The notes below the pieces were generated by a model that was not told the origin of the DNA, searched no databases, and was given only the letters and a program-made list of their open reading frames with translations. This document shows positions 1 through 6,329 of a stretch of DNA of 7,741 nt, piece after piece. This DNA comes from Gammaproteobacteria bacterium (GTDB lineage Bacteria; Pseudomonadota; Gammaproteobacteria; JAABTG01): NCBI GenBank assembly GCA_030066245.1, contig JASJBY010000266.1, positions 1 to 7,741 of the forward strand. Direction: 5' to 3'. Within the stretch, counting starts at the first letter, position 1, and every line of letters begins with the position of its first letter. Made by a program: the position numbers and the translations under genes.

Positions 1-423
1 GACGCCCCGTGCGTGAAGGCCTGTCCCATCGGAGCCACGTGGCAGGAGCCCGACGGGATCGTGGTCGTTGACTACAACTGGTGTATCGGCTGCCGCTACT
101 GCATGACTGCCTGCCCCTACTGGGCCCGGCACTTCAACTGGGGCCAGCCGCAGATCCCGGCCGACGAAGTGAATCCGAACACCCACTACCTGGGCAATCG
201 ACCGCGGCCCAAGGGCGTTGTGGAAAAATGCCATTTCTGTATTCACCGCACGCGCAAGGGCTTGCAGCCTGCCTGCATGGAGGCCTGTCCGACCGGCGCG
301 CGCGTGTTCGGCAACCTGCTGGATCCAAAGAGCGAGCTCCGTTACGTCCTGGAGAACAAGACGGTATTCCGTTTGAAGGAAGAGCTCGGGACGGAGCCCA
401 AGGTCTGGTATTTCACCGATTGA
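1..423 (+). CDS. 4Fe-4S ferredoxin-type electron-transfer subunit (DsrO/NrfC/PsrB-like), 5' truncated by window
   Basis: This is the C-terminal 140 residues of an iron-sulfur subunit that passes electrons between a catalytic partner and an NrfD-type membrane subunit; the reading frame is open to the left edge, so the true start lies outside. Counting from the first visible codon, cysteines occur at 4 and 8 (end of one cluster motif, CVKACP), at 28, 31, 34 and 38 (a full CxxCxxCxxxCP motif) and at 77, 80, 92 and 96 (CxxC, then CxxxCP, with the R-x3-G-x2-P spacer typical of this family). Family members normally carry 16 cluster cysteines; ten are visible. The closest likeness I can name is DsrO of the DsrMKJOP complex, but NrfC, TtrB and PsrB have the same layout. 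The downstream gene begins 10 bases after the stop, and its ribosome binding site overlaps the stop, so the two are co-translated. Family call is firm; the specific complex is not determinable here. Confidence 0.9.
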   Translation, partial: DAPCVKACPIGATWQEPDGIVVVDYNWCIGCRYCMTACPYWARHFNWGQPQIPADEVNPNTHYLGNRPRPKGVVEKCHFCIHRTRKGLQPACMEACPTGARVFGNLLDPKSELRYVLENKTVFRLKEELGTEPKVWYFTD

Positions 424-433
424 GGAGCTGGTT

Positions 434-1759
434 ATGGTTTTGATCCGCTTTTTGCAGGACGGTCTGGCGGAGATGCTGCGCGGTGGGCGTCTTTACTGGG
501 GCTGGATCTTCTTCCTGCTTGCCCTGACGGCATTCGGCGGCTGGTTCTACGTGGGTCAGCTGCGTCACGGGATGGTCGTCACGGGCATGAGCGATCAGGT
601 GTCCTGGGGCTTCTACATCGCGAACTTCGCCTTCCTGGTGGGTATTGCCGCGGCTGCCGTCCTGCTGGTCGTTCCCGCCTACATCTTTCACCGCAAGGAT
701 ATCAAGAAAGCCGTTCTAATCGGCGAGGGCATGGCCGTGGCTGCCGTCATCACGGCTATTCTCTTCGTGGTCGTTGACGTGGCGCGCCCGGACCGTCTCT
801 GGCACCTGATTCCTGTGATAGGAAAGTTCAACTTCCCCATGTCGCTGTTGGCGTGGGACGTGGTTGTGTTGAACGGCTATCTGATACTCAATGTTGCCAT
901 CCCGTTTTACGTGCTGTTTTCCCTGTATCGGGACAAAGAGCCCAACTTCAGGCTGTACTTTCCTTTTGTGGTCCTGGCTATCTTCTGGGCCATTTCCATC
1001 CACACGGTCACCGCGTTCCTCTTCTCGGCAAACAGTGCGCGGCCTTTCTGGCACACGGCGTTGCTGGGCCCCAGATTCATCGCCTCCGCCTTCGTGTCCG
1101 GGCCGGCTCTGATCATTATCACCCTGCAGATCGTGCGCAGATTCACGGCATATCATGTGGATCAGGGCGCAATAAAAACGCTGGCACTGATCATGACGGT
1201 GGCCATGCAGATTAATCTGTTTTTCGTCGGTGCCGAGCTGTTCACGGATTTCTACAACGAGAGCACTCACGCGGCGTCCATTCACTATCTGTTCCTCGGA
1301 CTCGGCGGCTTCGATGCCTTGCGCGCCTGGATCTGGACCGCATTGGCGTTGAATATCATCGCCGTGACGATCCTGATGATTAACCCTCTGCGTGAGAACA
1401 TGACATTTCTCAACGTGGCCTGCGTTCTGGGATTTATCGGGATCTGGATTGAGAAAGGCATGGGCCTGGTGATTCCCGGGTTCATCCCCACGCCGCTGGG
1501 GGAGATTTTCGAGTATGCGCCGACCTTCGACGAGCTGGCAATTTCAGTCGGCTGCTGGGCTATTGGTTTTCTGGTGTTTACGTTGCTCGCCAAGGCGACC
1601 ATTGCCATCGAGCTAGGTCACATAAGATATGCACACAGGACCGCCAGGGGCGCTGCTCCTCGACGGGGCGCAGGTGTTCGGCCGGCGCACGCCACCGGTG
1701 TTCACAAAGCGGCCTTTCAGTCTATCGGAGCGGCACAGGCGAAAGGGGACCAGTCCTGA
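434..1759 (+). CDS. nrfD: NrfD/PsrC-family integral membrane quinone-interacting subunit (DsrP-like, ten helices)
   Basis: This 441-residue protein is an inner-membrane subunit that exchanges electrons between the quinone pool and the adjacent ferredoxin subunit. Hydrophobic helices lie at about 20-40, 58-82, 95-118, 137-163, 175-197, 212-233, 247-270, 296-316, 324-345 and 368-390, giving ten, which fits the longer DsrP/HmcC-like branch rather than the eight-helix PsrC branch. Family-typical stretches are SWGFYIANFAFLVG (57-70), the ARPDR segment (117-121), SIHTVTAFLF (188-197) and EYAPTFDELAISVG (360-373). The ATG is preceded by an AGGAG at 423-427 that overlaps the upstream stop, six bases from the start, supporting this start and coupling to the ferredoxin gene. 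The last 45 residues (about 397-441) are a polar, Ala/Gly/Arg-rich tail with no family resemblance I can see. The symbol denotes the family only; the protein is not claimed to serve nitrite reduction. No dsrN-like gene follows, so a standard dsr operon is not demonstrated. Confidence 0.9.
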   Translation: MVLIRFLQDGLAEMLRGGRLYWGWIFFLLALTAFGGWFYVGQLRHGMVVTGMSDQVSWGFYIANFAFLVGIAAAAVLLVVPAYIFHRKDIKKAVLIGEGMAVAAVITAILFVVVDVARPDRLWHLIPVIGKFNFPMSLLAWDVVVLNGYLILNVAIPFYVLFSLYRDKEPNFRLYFPFVVLAIFWAISIHTVTAFLFSANSARPFWHTALLGPRFIASAFVSGPALIIITLQIVRRFTAYHVDQGAIKTLALIMTVAMQINLFFVGAELFTDFYNESTHAASIHYLFLGLGGFDALRAWIWTALALNIIAVTILMINPLRENMTFLNVACVLGFIGIWIEKGMGLVIPGFIPTPLGEIFEYAPTFDELAISVGCWAIGFLVFTLLAKATIAIELGHIRYAHRTARGAAPRRGAGVRPAHATGVHKAAFQSIGAAQAKGDQS

Positions 1760-2144
1760 ACGCCTGCCGAAGCGCAGGCCGGACCGGGCTCGTGCATGAC
1801 GCGCCCGGGATGCAGCACCCCCGTGGTCGGTTAAACGTTCGTGGTGGGGACCGTACCGGCACGAGCTGCCGGGACACGCCGTGAATACCTCCCTGTAGGC
1901 TCGACGGCCGCTATCGCTGTGGCCGACGGTCCCGGCCACTCATGCCGGTACGGCCCTAACCGAATACTCATACCGGGATTTGTCTGCAGGACCGTAGACA
2001 CAGGAAAGGCAAGAGTCGCACAACGTAACTCGTCCGCGACCCATACGATGATGGGGAGGCACGATGGGAGGCGTCCTGAACTACCGACGCCTGTCTTGTC
2101 GACGGAGAAAAGGTTGGCGAAAGGGCAAATTGAGCCGCGGGCGA
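1760..2144. other. Convergent intergenic region without a supported gene
   Basis: This 385-base stretch separates the plus-strand NrfD stop from the minus-strand cytochrome stop. It contains the palindromic repeat described separately (1847-1956), a small hairpin directly after the NrfD stop (arms 1762-1767 and 1774-1779, six base pairs, six-base loop) and another at 2069-2075/2086-2092 (seven base pairs, ten-base loop). Neither hairpin is followed by a run of T on either strand, so neither is a standard intrinsic terminator. Open frames of about 110 codons exist on both strands (for example plus 1841-2179), but they run through the palindrome, lack convincing ribosome binding sites and encode no recognisable protein. 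Confidence 0.7.
1847..1956. repeat. Nested palindromic intergenic repeat (REP-like element)
   Basis: The outer arms are CCGTACCGGCA (1851-1861) and its exact reverse complement at 1943-1953, extended by GGG (1847-1849) against CCC (1954-1956) with one bulged A at 1850. Inside them, GCCGGGAC (1868-1875) pairs exactly with GTCCCGGC (1929-1936), and CGGCC (1905-1909) pairs with GGCCG (1921-1925) around a short loop. Between the second and third left arms lies the unpaired motif AATACCTCCCTGTAGGCTCG (1884-1903). The element can therefore fold as an extended three-tier stem of about 110 bases. From memory, similar units with an ATACxTCCxTGTAGGCTCG core are dispersed many times between genes in several gammaproteobacteria; this cannot be confirmed with a single copy in view. 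Its position between converging genes fits such repeats, which may stall or end transcription from both sides. Confidence 0.7.
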
Positions 2145-2942
2145 TCAGTTCGATGCCTTTTCCTTCCATGCTTTTCTGAAAATGCTCTTCAGCTCTGCCA
2201 GCAGCTCGATTGAGGCTCTGTCCGCTTGCTGAAGGTCAAAGCTATGGCCCGTGGCCAGTATGTCGTGATACCTCTCGCGCAGGGATGTCAATTGCTGCTT
2301 GGTCTGTCCCGGCCATCCGTTGGTCTCGTAGTACACCGTCGTCCATCCCAGATAGCCTTTGGAGACGTTGAGTCGGTGCAGGATATCGTGGGCGATGTCG
2401 GCGACCGCCTGCCCGTTTTTCGGCGATGTACCTACGTGGCAGGCCCTGCAGGCGTTGTCGACGATGTCGAAAAAATAGGGTTTGCGGTTCATGGCCCGAT
2501 GGCAGGTTGAGCAGTTCGGGGCCGCCGCATCGCCCATCAGCGCCTTGTGATGAGCACTGTGCGTGAAGTGCTCGACGAGGCGGGCATGACATTTACCGCA
2601 TGTGCTCGGTTGGTTGCGGTGGAAAACCCGACTGTTCGGATTCGAGATCCCGAACACGCCCTCGTGGGCCTTCTGTTCGTCTACCGCCGCGGCATTGCCC
2701 CCATGGCATTGCTCGCAGCTGATGCCAGCTTCCCGATGGGGTGAGGTCAGCCAGTCCTGGTAATAGTCGTACAGGCGTTTATTCTGGGCGAAGAACTTTG
2801 TCTGGCTGTGGCAGGTTTCGCAACCGCTGTCCGCGGCTGAGGCCGGTACGCCCCAGGTCAGCACCATCGCCAGGCACGTGGCCAGGGCGGCCGCGGTGGC
2901 GATGCTGCCTAGGGGTGAGGTAGCGAAAGAGCGTGATGCCAT
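2145..2942 (-). CDS. Periplasmic pentaheme c-type cytochrome
   Basis: This is a 265-residue exported multiheme cytochrome. An N-terminal signal peptide with a hydrophobic stretch at about 11-32 ends in ASA, with likely cleavage after residue 36. Five CxxCH haem-binding motifs follow at residues 41-45, 76-80, 115-119, 144-148 and 165-169, so five covalently bound haems are expected. Additional histidines at 69, 93, 108, 125, 128, 131, 132, 185, 189, 226 and 233 could supply the distal axial ligands. The C-terminal third (about 175-265) has no haem motif and is predicted helical, ending in a Lys-rich tail. The ATG follows GGAGG by 10 bases. I cannot assign it to a named subfamily; the likely role is electron shuttling between membrane quinol-linked complexes and a periplasmic or outer-membrane partner. 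It is the last gene of the minus-strand set, 83 bases after the unknown secreted protein. An enzymatic role cannot be excluded. Confidence 0.92.
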   Translation of the reverse strand: MASRSFATSPLGSIATAAALATCLAMVLTWGVPASAADSGCETCHSQTKFFAQNKRLYDYYQDWLTSPHREAGISCEQCHGGNAAAVDEQKAHEGVFGISNPNSRVFHRNQPSTCGKCHARLVEHFTHSAHHKALMGDAAAPNCSTCHRAMNRKPYFFDIVDNACRACHVGTSPKNGQAVADIAHDILHRLNVSKGYLGWTTVYYETNGWPGQTKQQLTSLRERYHDILATGHSFDLQQADRASIELLAELKSIFRKAWKEKASN

Positions 2943-3025
2943 GGCGGTACGACCTCCGTCACGGGAAGTGAGCTGACAAGATAACCTGCCAATCGCTGCC
3001 CGGCAAGCCGCATGGTCGCCATGGG

Positions 3026-4357
3026 CTATGGAGTCGGGGCTACCTTGGCCGCGCCCCGGGCGCCGGGCGAGGTGATGGGCGTCACCTCCGCGGTCTTGCT
3101 CTCCGTGCTCGCGAGCTGCACGTTGTTCCGGACCTTCCAGCCGCGCCCCTCCAGGCTGCGACGGGCAGCCGGATCGACTGTTCCCTCCACCCAGACCTCT
3201 TTGAGCTTGACGCCTGACATACCGGCTATCCCTGCTCCGACGATCTTCTCGGCGCCATCCAACTCCCTGGTCCAGAGCATGAAGTCTACCGGCAGGACAA
3301 TCACCACAACGCCTTTTCGAGTCTTTAGCGCCGGTTCGTCTGCCAGATCGATGATGTCGGCGCGCTCGTACTGGGTCACGTAGTTGGCCATCATCTCGGC
3401 CATCTGCTGGCTGTAGCGTGCCATCGGCTTGTCCGGCGCCGATGTGGCGTGGGCAATGAAGATTTCACGCCCTTTCACGTTGCCCATTCGATTCAGGGCT
3501 TCCACCAACAGGGTTGCCTGGGTAGGTGTGTAGTTATAGTTTTTCAGAAAGCCGTCAATCTGGTGATCGGGCACACCCATATCCGTAAGCTTGTTCCTGT
3601 TAATCTTGGACAGAGTGCCGGGAGGGTTGTCCTTGAGCACGTCCTTCATGGCGGCAAGGCTGGTTACAGTCACCACGGTGCCGAGGGTCGTGCCCTCCGT
3701 AGCGGCATCCATGGCCACCGAGGTGACCAGGGCTCCCGCGGCATCGGCTCTGGCTACCCGGGCCAGCTGCTTCTGAAAGGGCTCGAAGTCCGTGTACGGG
3801 TCAACCCCGAACTCCAGCGCATATCCGCGCTTTGCCGCGTCGTAGCCGGTTGCCGTTGCGAGCACGTTCTCCTGGTAGGGATCTTTGCTGGTGACGGAGC
3901 GGCCCACGTTCCCCATCCAGCGGCCCATGCCCTTAACCGCCCCTTTGGTGGTCTCCACGGGCTTGGTCACCAGGGACTTGCCGCCCTCCACGGTGCCGGA
4001 CACCGCCCCTTTGGCGGCGTCGCCGAACGCTTTGCTGCCCGCCAGCTCCTCGATGGCTCTGGTTGCGCGGATCTCCTGGATGCGGGCACGCAGGTGGTCG
4101 TCCCCGATGACCGTTGACTCACCGTAATCGCTCTTGACCACGTAGGTATTCATCAGTCCGTCGTTGGACACTTTCTCGCGGACGCTGAAACCTTCTCCCT
4201 GTTGCATGCCTTTGGGCAGCATTTTCGAAGCCTTGAGGGTTTTCGGAACGGGCTGCAGGGGCGCATCGGCCGCAACGCTCTGGGCCGACAGCATCCACGG
4301 GGCCAGTACAACAAGCAAACCCGCCCCCAGGCGTCTCGGGGTCAATGCGTTTCTCAT
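3026..4357 (-). CDS. Secreted protein of unknown function, cysteine-free, 443 residues
   Basis: I do not recognise a named family. Residues 1-31 form a signal peptide (MRNALTPRRLG, hydrophobic 11-27, cleavage near SVAA/D at 30), so the protein is probably periplasmic or outer-membrane associated. Residues 107-155 are rich in Gly, Ala, Lys and Thr with repeated GxxxG-like spacing (GAVSGTVEGG, GAVKGMGRWMG). Residues 158-192 are the most distinctive part, including SKDPYQENVL and GVDPYTDFEPFQ. An Ala-rich region at 203-236 follows. A hydrophobic strand at 349-360 (GVVVIVLPVDFM) lies near a C-terminal segment, 383-412, with the pattern VWVEGTVDPAARRSLEGRGW, reminiscent of small beta-alpha-beta modules. 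The last 25 residues are Pro/Ala/Ser-rich and probably disordered. There is no cysteine in the whole protein. The ATG is preceded by GGAGAG about 8 bases upstream. It sits between the MipA gene (218-base gap) and the cytochrome gene (83-base gap). Being a real exported protein is well supported; its function is unknown. Confidence 0.82.
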   Translation of the reverse strand: MRNALTPRRLGAGLLVVLAPWMLSAQSVAADAPLQPVPKTLKASKMLPKGMQQGEGFSVREKVSNDGLMNTYVVKSDYGESTVIGDDHLRARIQEIRATRAIEELAGSKAFGDAAKGAVSGTVEGGKSLVTKPVETTKGAVKGMGRWMGNVGRSVTSKDPYQENVLATATGYDAAKRGYALEFGVDPYTDFEPFQKQLARVARADAAGALVTSVAMDAATEGTTLGTVVTVTSLAAMKDVLKDNPPGTLSKINRNKLTDMGVPDHQIDGFLKNYNYTPTQATLLVEALNRMGNVKGREIFIAHATSAPDKPMARYSQQMAEMMANYVTQYERADIIDLADEPALKTRKGVVVIVLPVDFMLWTRELDGAEKIVGAGIAGMSGVKLKEVWVEGTVDPAARRSLEGRGWKVRNNVQLASTESKTAEVTPITSPGARGAAKVAPTP

Positions 4358-4450
4358 TCTCAGGCTCTCCGGGAAGACCGTGTGGTTCAGGTTAAGCAGC
4401 GAAGAGCCGGTCCCGCCGGGTTGGCGAAGGAGTCATACGGCCTGGTTATC

Positions 4451-4493
4451 GGTGTGCCACACCCTCGGACCGACCCGGCGGCCTGGCCGGGTC
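4451..4493. promoter_or_regulatory. Perfect 13-base palindrome plus GC-rich hairpin in the mipA-to-unknown gene gap
   Basis: GGTGTGCCACACC (4451-4463) is a perfect dyad around one central base, the size and shape of a dimeric repressor operator. Nine bases on, GACCCGGC (4472-4479) pairs with GCCGGGTC (4486-4493) around a six-base loop. The hairpin lies about 80 bases after the stop of the outer-membrane protein gene on the minus strand and about 115 bases before the start of the next gene. No T run follows it on the minus strand, so it is at best a transcript-stabilising or Rho-assisted structure. Function is inferred from shape and position only. Confidence 0.35.
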
Positions 4494-4575
4494 CGACCGA
4501 CCTCGCCACCCTTGTCAGCTAACCAGACGATGAGGCAGCATCGGCCAGCATCTCCGGTACGCGGGCTGCGGGTGC

Positions 4576-5424
4576 TTACCAGGTGTAGGTGACAGCCACG
4601 GCGCCGAAACCCTGATTCTCGTCGCCCTCGTCATCGACCACCGGGCTGTCCTCCGCATCACCCAGCATGCGCTTGTACTCTCCGTAGGCATGAATACGCC
4701 ACTTCGGGGTCAACGTGTAGGTAATCAACACGTGGGCCGCAGTGCTCTTGAAGTCCGCGTCCGCGTCATAGTTATCCAAACCGCTTCGGGCGGAATCCTC
4801 CGCGTTTACGCTGAAGAAGTGACTCATATAGTCACCCGAGGCATAGGTGACCTCGGCACCGAGACCCAGGTCCCAGCGCGAGCCGAGCGGCATGCCAAAG
4901 TCCACGCTGGGCGTGAACAGTAAGCCCTCGTGGCCGCTGGCCACGTCGGCCAGCACCTCGAAGGACAGACCCAGGGTGCGGTCCTTACTGAGTGTGAATT
5001 CGTAACCGCCCTTAGCGCCCACTTCAAAGGAATTTCCGCGGTCGGTGAGCGCGTCCACCCGCTCGTTGTCGATGTTGTTGTAGCCTTTGCGGAAATTCAA
5101 GCTCGGACCCAGGCGCCAGTGCTTGCTGTTCAAAATGTTCGAGGTCACGTGGAAGCCGAGCAGCTCCGCAAACCGATGGCCCTTCTGGGCACTGGCAATG
5201 GGGATGGGGACGAACTCATAGTCGTCGCCACCTTCGTAGTCCGGCATCACGCCCGCACCCGCGCCCAGGGTGAAAAGCCATTGCTTGGATTCCTCATGGG
5301 CTTCCGTAATGGCCCCGCCAAAACTCCCGCTGCTCGTCTGCGCCACAGTCAAGGCAGGGTAGCTCGCTGCCGCCGCCAGCAAGCTGGCGGTGAGGCCGAG
5401 CCTCGTTAAAACGTGTACGTTCAT
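4576..5424 (-). CDS. MipA/OmpV-family outer-membrane beta-barrel protein
   Basis: This protein of 282 residues has a signal peptide (hydrophobic 9-28, cleavage probably after TVA at 28) and the MipA/OmpV pattern. Soon after the signal comes a strand WLFTLGAGAG followed by a P-x-Y-E-G segment and VPIPI. Then alternating polar/hydrophobic strands run to the end, and the final residues, VTYTW, form the aromatic-terminated last strand that the barrel-assembly machinery recognises. The length is normal for the family, whose members sit in the outer membrane; some bind the murein-processing enzyme MltA, others respond to stress. I chose the ATG at 5424 because the signal peptide starts there. An in-frame ATG at 5463 would add 13 residues reading through a G tract and gives a poorer signal peptide. 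The region upstream of 5424 carries an unusual eight-G run where the ribosome binding site should be. It is flanked by a rhodanese gene and by the unknown secreted protein; a link to sulfur metabolism is only positional. Confidence 0.88.
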   Translation of the reverse strand: MNVHVLTRLGLTASLLAAAASYPALTVAQTSSGSFGGAITEAHEESKQWLFTLGAGAGVMPDYEGGDDYEFVPIPIASAQKGHRFAELLGFHVTSNILNSKHWRLGPSLNFRKGYNNIDNERVDALTDRGNSFEVGAKGGYEFTLSKDRTLGLSFEVLADVASGHEGLLFTPSVDFGMPLGSRWDLGLGAEVTYASGDYMSHFFSVNAEDSARSGLDNYDADADFKSTAAHVLITYTLTPKWRIHAYGEYKRMLGDAEDSPVVDDEGDENQGFGAVAVTYTW

Positions 5425-5434
5425 GATTGCTATA

Positions 5435-5445
5435 CCCCCCCCTTT
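5435..5445 (-). promoter_or_regulatory. Ribosome-binding region of the mipA-like gene, made of an eight-G homopolymer
   Basis: On the minus strand the sequence reads AAAGGGGGGGG and then ten bases to the ATG at 5424. The AAGG at the 5' side is the best Shine-Dalgarno match, but it is about 17 bases from the start; the G run itself fills the usual position. Changes in run length would alter the spacing. If translation instead began at the in-frame ATG at 5463, they would shift the reading frame. Confidence 0.5.
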
Positions 5446-5579
5446 GTGGAGTATGTGGTGCACTGCGACAGGCGCGTCGACAACGACCGCCGCTGCGCCG
5501 GACCCGTCGGCGAACTATACCGTAGAATCCGTGTGCAATGCCACCAGCGATGCGGGGAATCACTCGAGCGAAGCCGCTG

Positions 5580-6239
5580 CTATTTTTGTGCTGCGGCGTC
5601 AGCTTTGACGGTGGTCAGACCCAGGGCCTCCCATGCCTGCATGCCTCCCCGGTACCACTTTATTTTCTCCGCCGGATATCCGTAGCCGAGCAGTACCTGG
5701 ATGAATCGGGTGGACTGGGAGCACCAGCTGCCGTTGCAGTACAGCACCAGGGTCTTGGCAGGCCGGTAATCCCAGCGACCGTTGCGGTAGGCGGCGGCGA
5801 AGTCTCCATAGAAGACCTTGCCGATAGCGCGGGATTCCGCGTGCTCGGGGTCGATGCTCTTCCAGGGTATGTTGACCGCCCCGGGGATCATGCCGCGTTG
5901 CGGCCATTGTTGGGCGCGAGAGTCAATCACCAGCACGGAGTTGTCACCCCGCGCCATACGCTGCAGGTAGCGCAGCACTTCCAGTTCGCCCACCGTCTCG
6001 ACGCCGGGCGCCGCCTTCATGGGCTGCACACAGAAAGGCGGACACTTCCGGGAGGTGAAAGCGAAGAGAGGATTGACCGTGTTATTGCGGTCCTGGTTGC
6101 GCTGAACCACCGTTCTCCGGCCGTCGTGGATCACCTCGACTGATTCGAGGCTGGGCGTGATCCAGACATCGCCCGCCGGAGCGTAAACGGGGCCGAGCAG
6201 ACTGCCGATGGCGACAGCCAGCAGCGTAAATCGATACAT
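5580..6239 (-). CDS. Periplasmic rhodanese-domain protein with intact catalytic cysteine
   Basis: This 219-residue protein is exported and carries one rhodanese domain, the fold that moves sulfane sulfur as a cysteine persulfide. The signal peptide spans 1-20, with probable cleavage after VYA. Residues 21-75 form a leader domain containing a CPPFC motif (Cys66 and Cys70). The rhodanese domain runs from about 82 to 206. It shows VLVIDSR (102-108), GMIPGAVNIPW (116-126), the active-site loop starting at Cys168 (YCNGSWCSQS, with a second cysteine at 173) and the closing WYRGGMQAW (195-203). The layout resembles the rhodanese-like proteins with a Cys-rich loop annotated in some PQQ-linked gene sets. 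The start is well supported by GAGGAGGA eight bases upstream. It follows the gene for a catalytically altered rhodanese by 90 bases, and precedes the outer-membrane protein gene by 155 bases. The likely role is sulfur transfer or sulfane-sulfur binding in the periplasm; the substrate is unknown. Confidence 0.88.
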   Translation of the reverse strand: MYRFTLLAVAIGSLLGPVYAPAGDVWITPSLESVEVIHDGRRTVVQRNQDRNNTVNPLFAFTSRKCPPFCVQPMKAAPGVETVGELEVLRYLQRMARGDNSVLVIDSRAQQWPQRGMIPGAVNIPWKSIDPEHAESRAIGKVFYGDFAAAYRNGRWDYRPAKTLVLYCNGSWCSQSTRFIQVLLGYGYPAEKIKWYRGGMQAWEALGLTTVKADAAAQK

Positions 6240-6329
6240 TCTCGGTTCCTCCTCGGTCTCTCCTGCGAGATAGCTGTCCGGAAATACCGGTCACAAACGG
6301 CGGTGTAACTGCCGCAGGGCTCGGCGGGA

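Noticed and set aside
1..1759. Naming the plus-strand pair dsrO and dsrP
   Set aside because: Sequence style fits, but NrfC/TtrB/Hmc-type pairs look alike, the upstream subunits are not visible, and no dsrN or other dsr gene follows.
2069..2092. Intrinsic terminator for the cytochrome or NrfD gene
   Set aside because: The seven-base-pair stem has a ten-base loop and no T run on either strand.
1841..2179. Plus-strand open frame of 112 codons in the convergent gap
   Set aside because: It runs through both arms of the palindromic repeat, starts with GTG without a good ribosome binding site, and the translation has no recognisable or protein-like pattern.
2865..2880. Lipobox-like LATC at residues 20-23 of the cytochrome
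   Set aside because: The residue before the Cys is Thr, the hydrophobic stretch continues past it, and a normal ASA cleavage site follows at 34-36.
2145..5424. Complete outer-membrane electron conduit (porin plus multiheme cytochrome)
   Set aside because: MipA/OmpV barrels are small and not known to house a cytochrome, and no outer-surface cytochrome or lipoprotein is visible; kept only as a remote possibility within the module hypothesis.
5514..5538. Minus-strand promoter TTGCAC and TATAGT upstream of the mipA-like gene
   Set aside because: Both boxes look good, but the spacing is 13 bases, well short of the usual 16-18.
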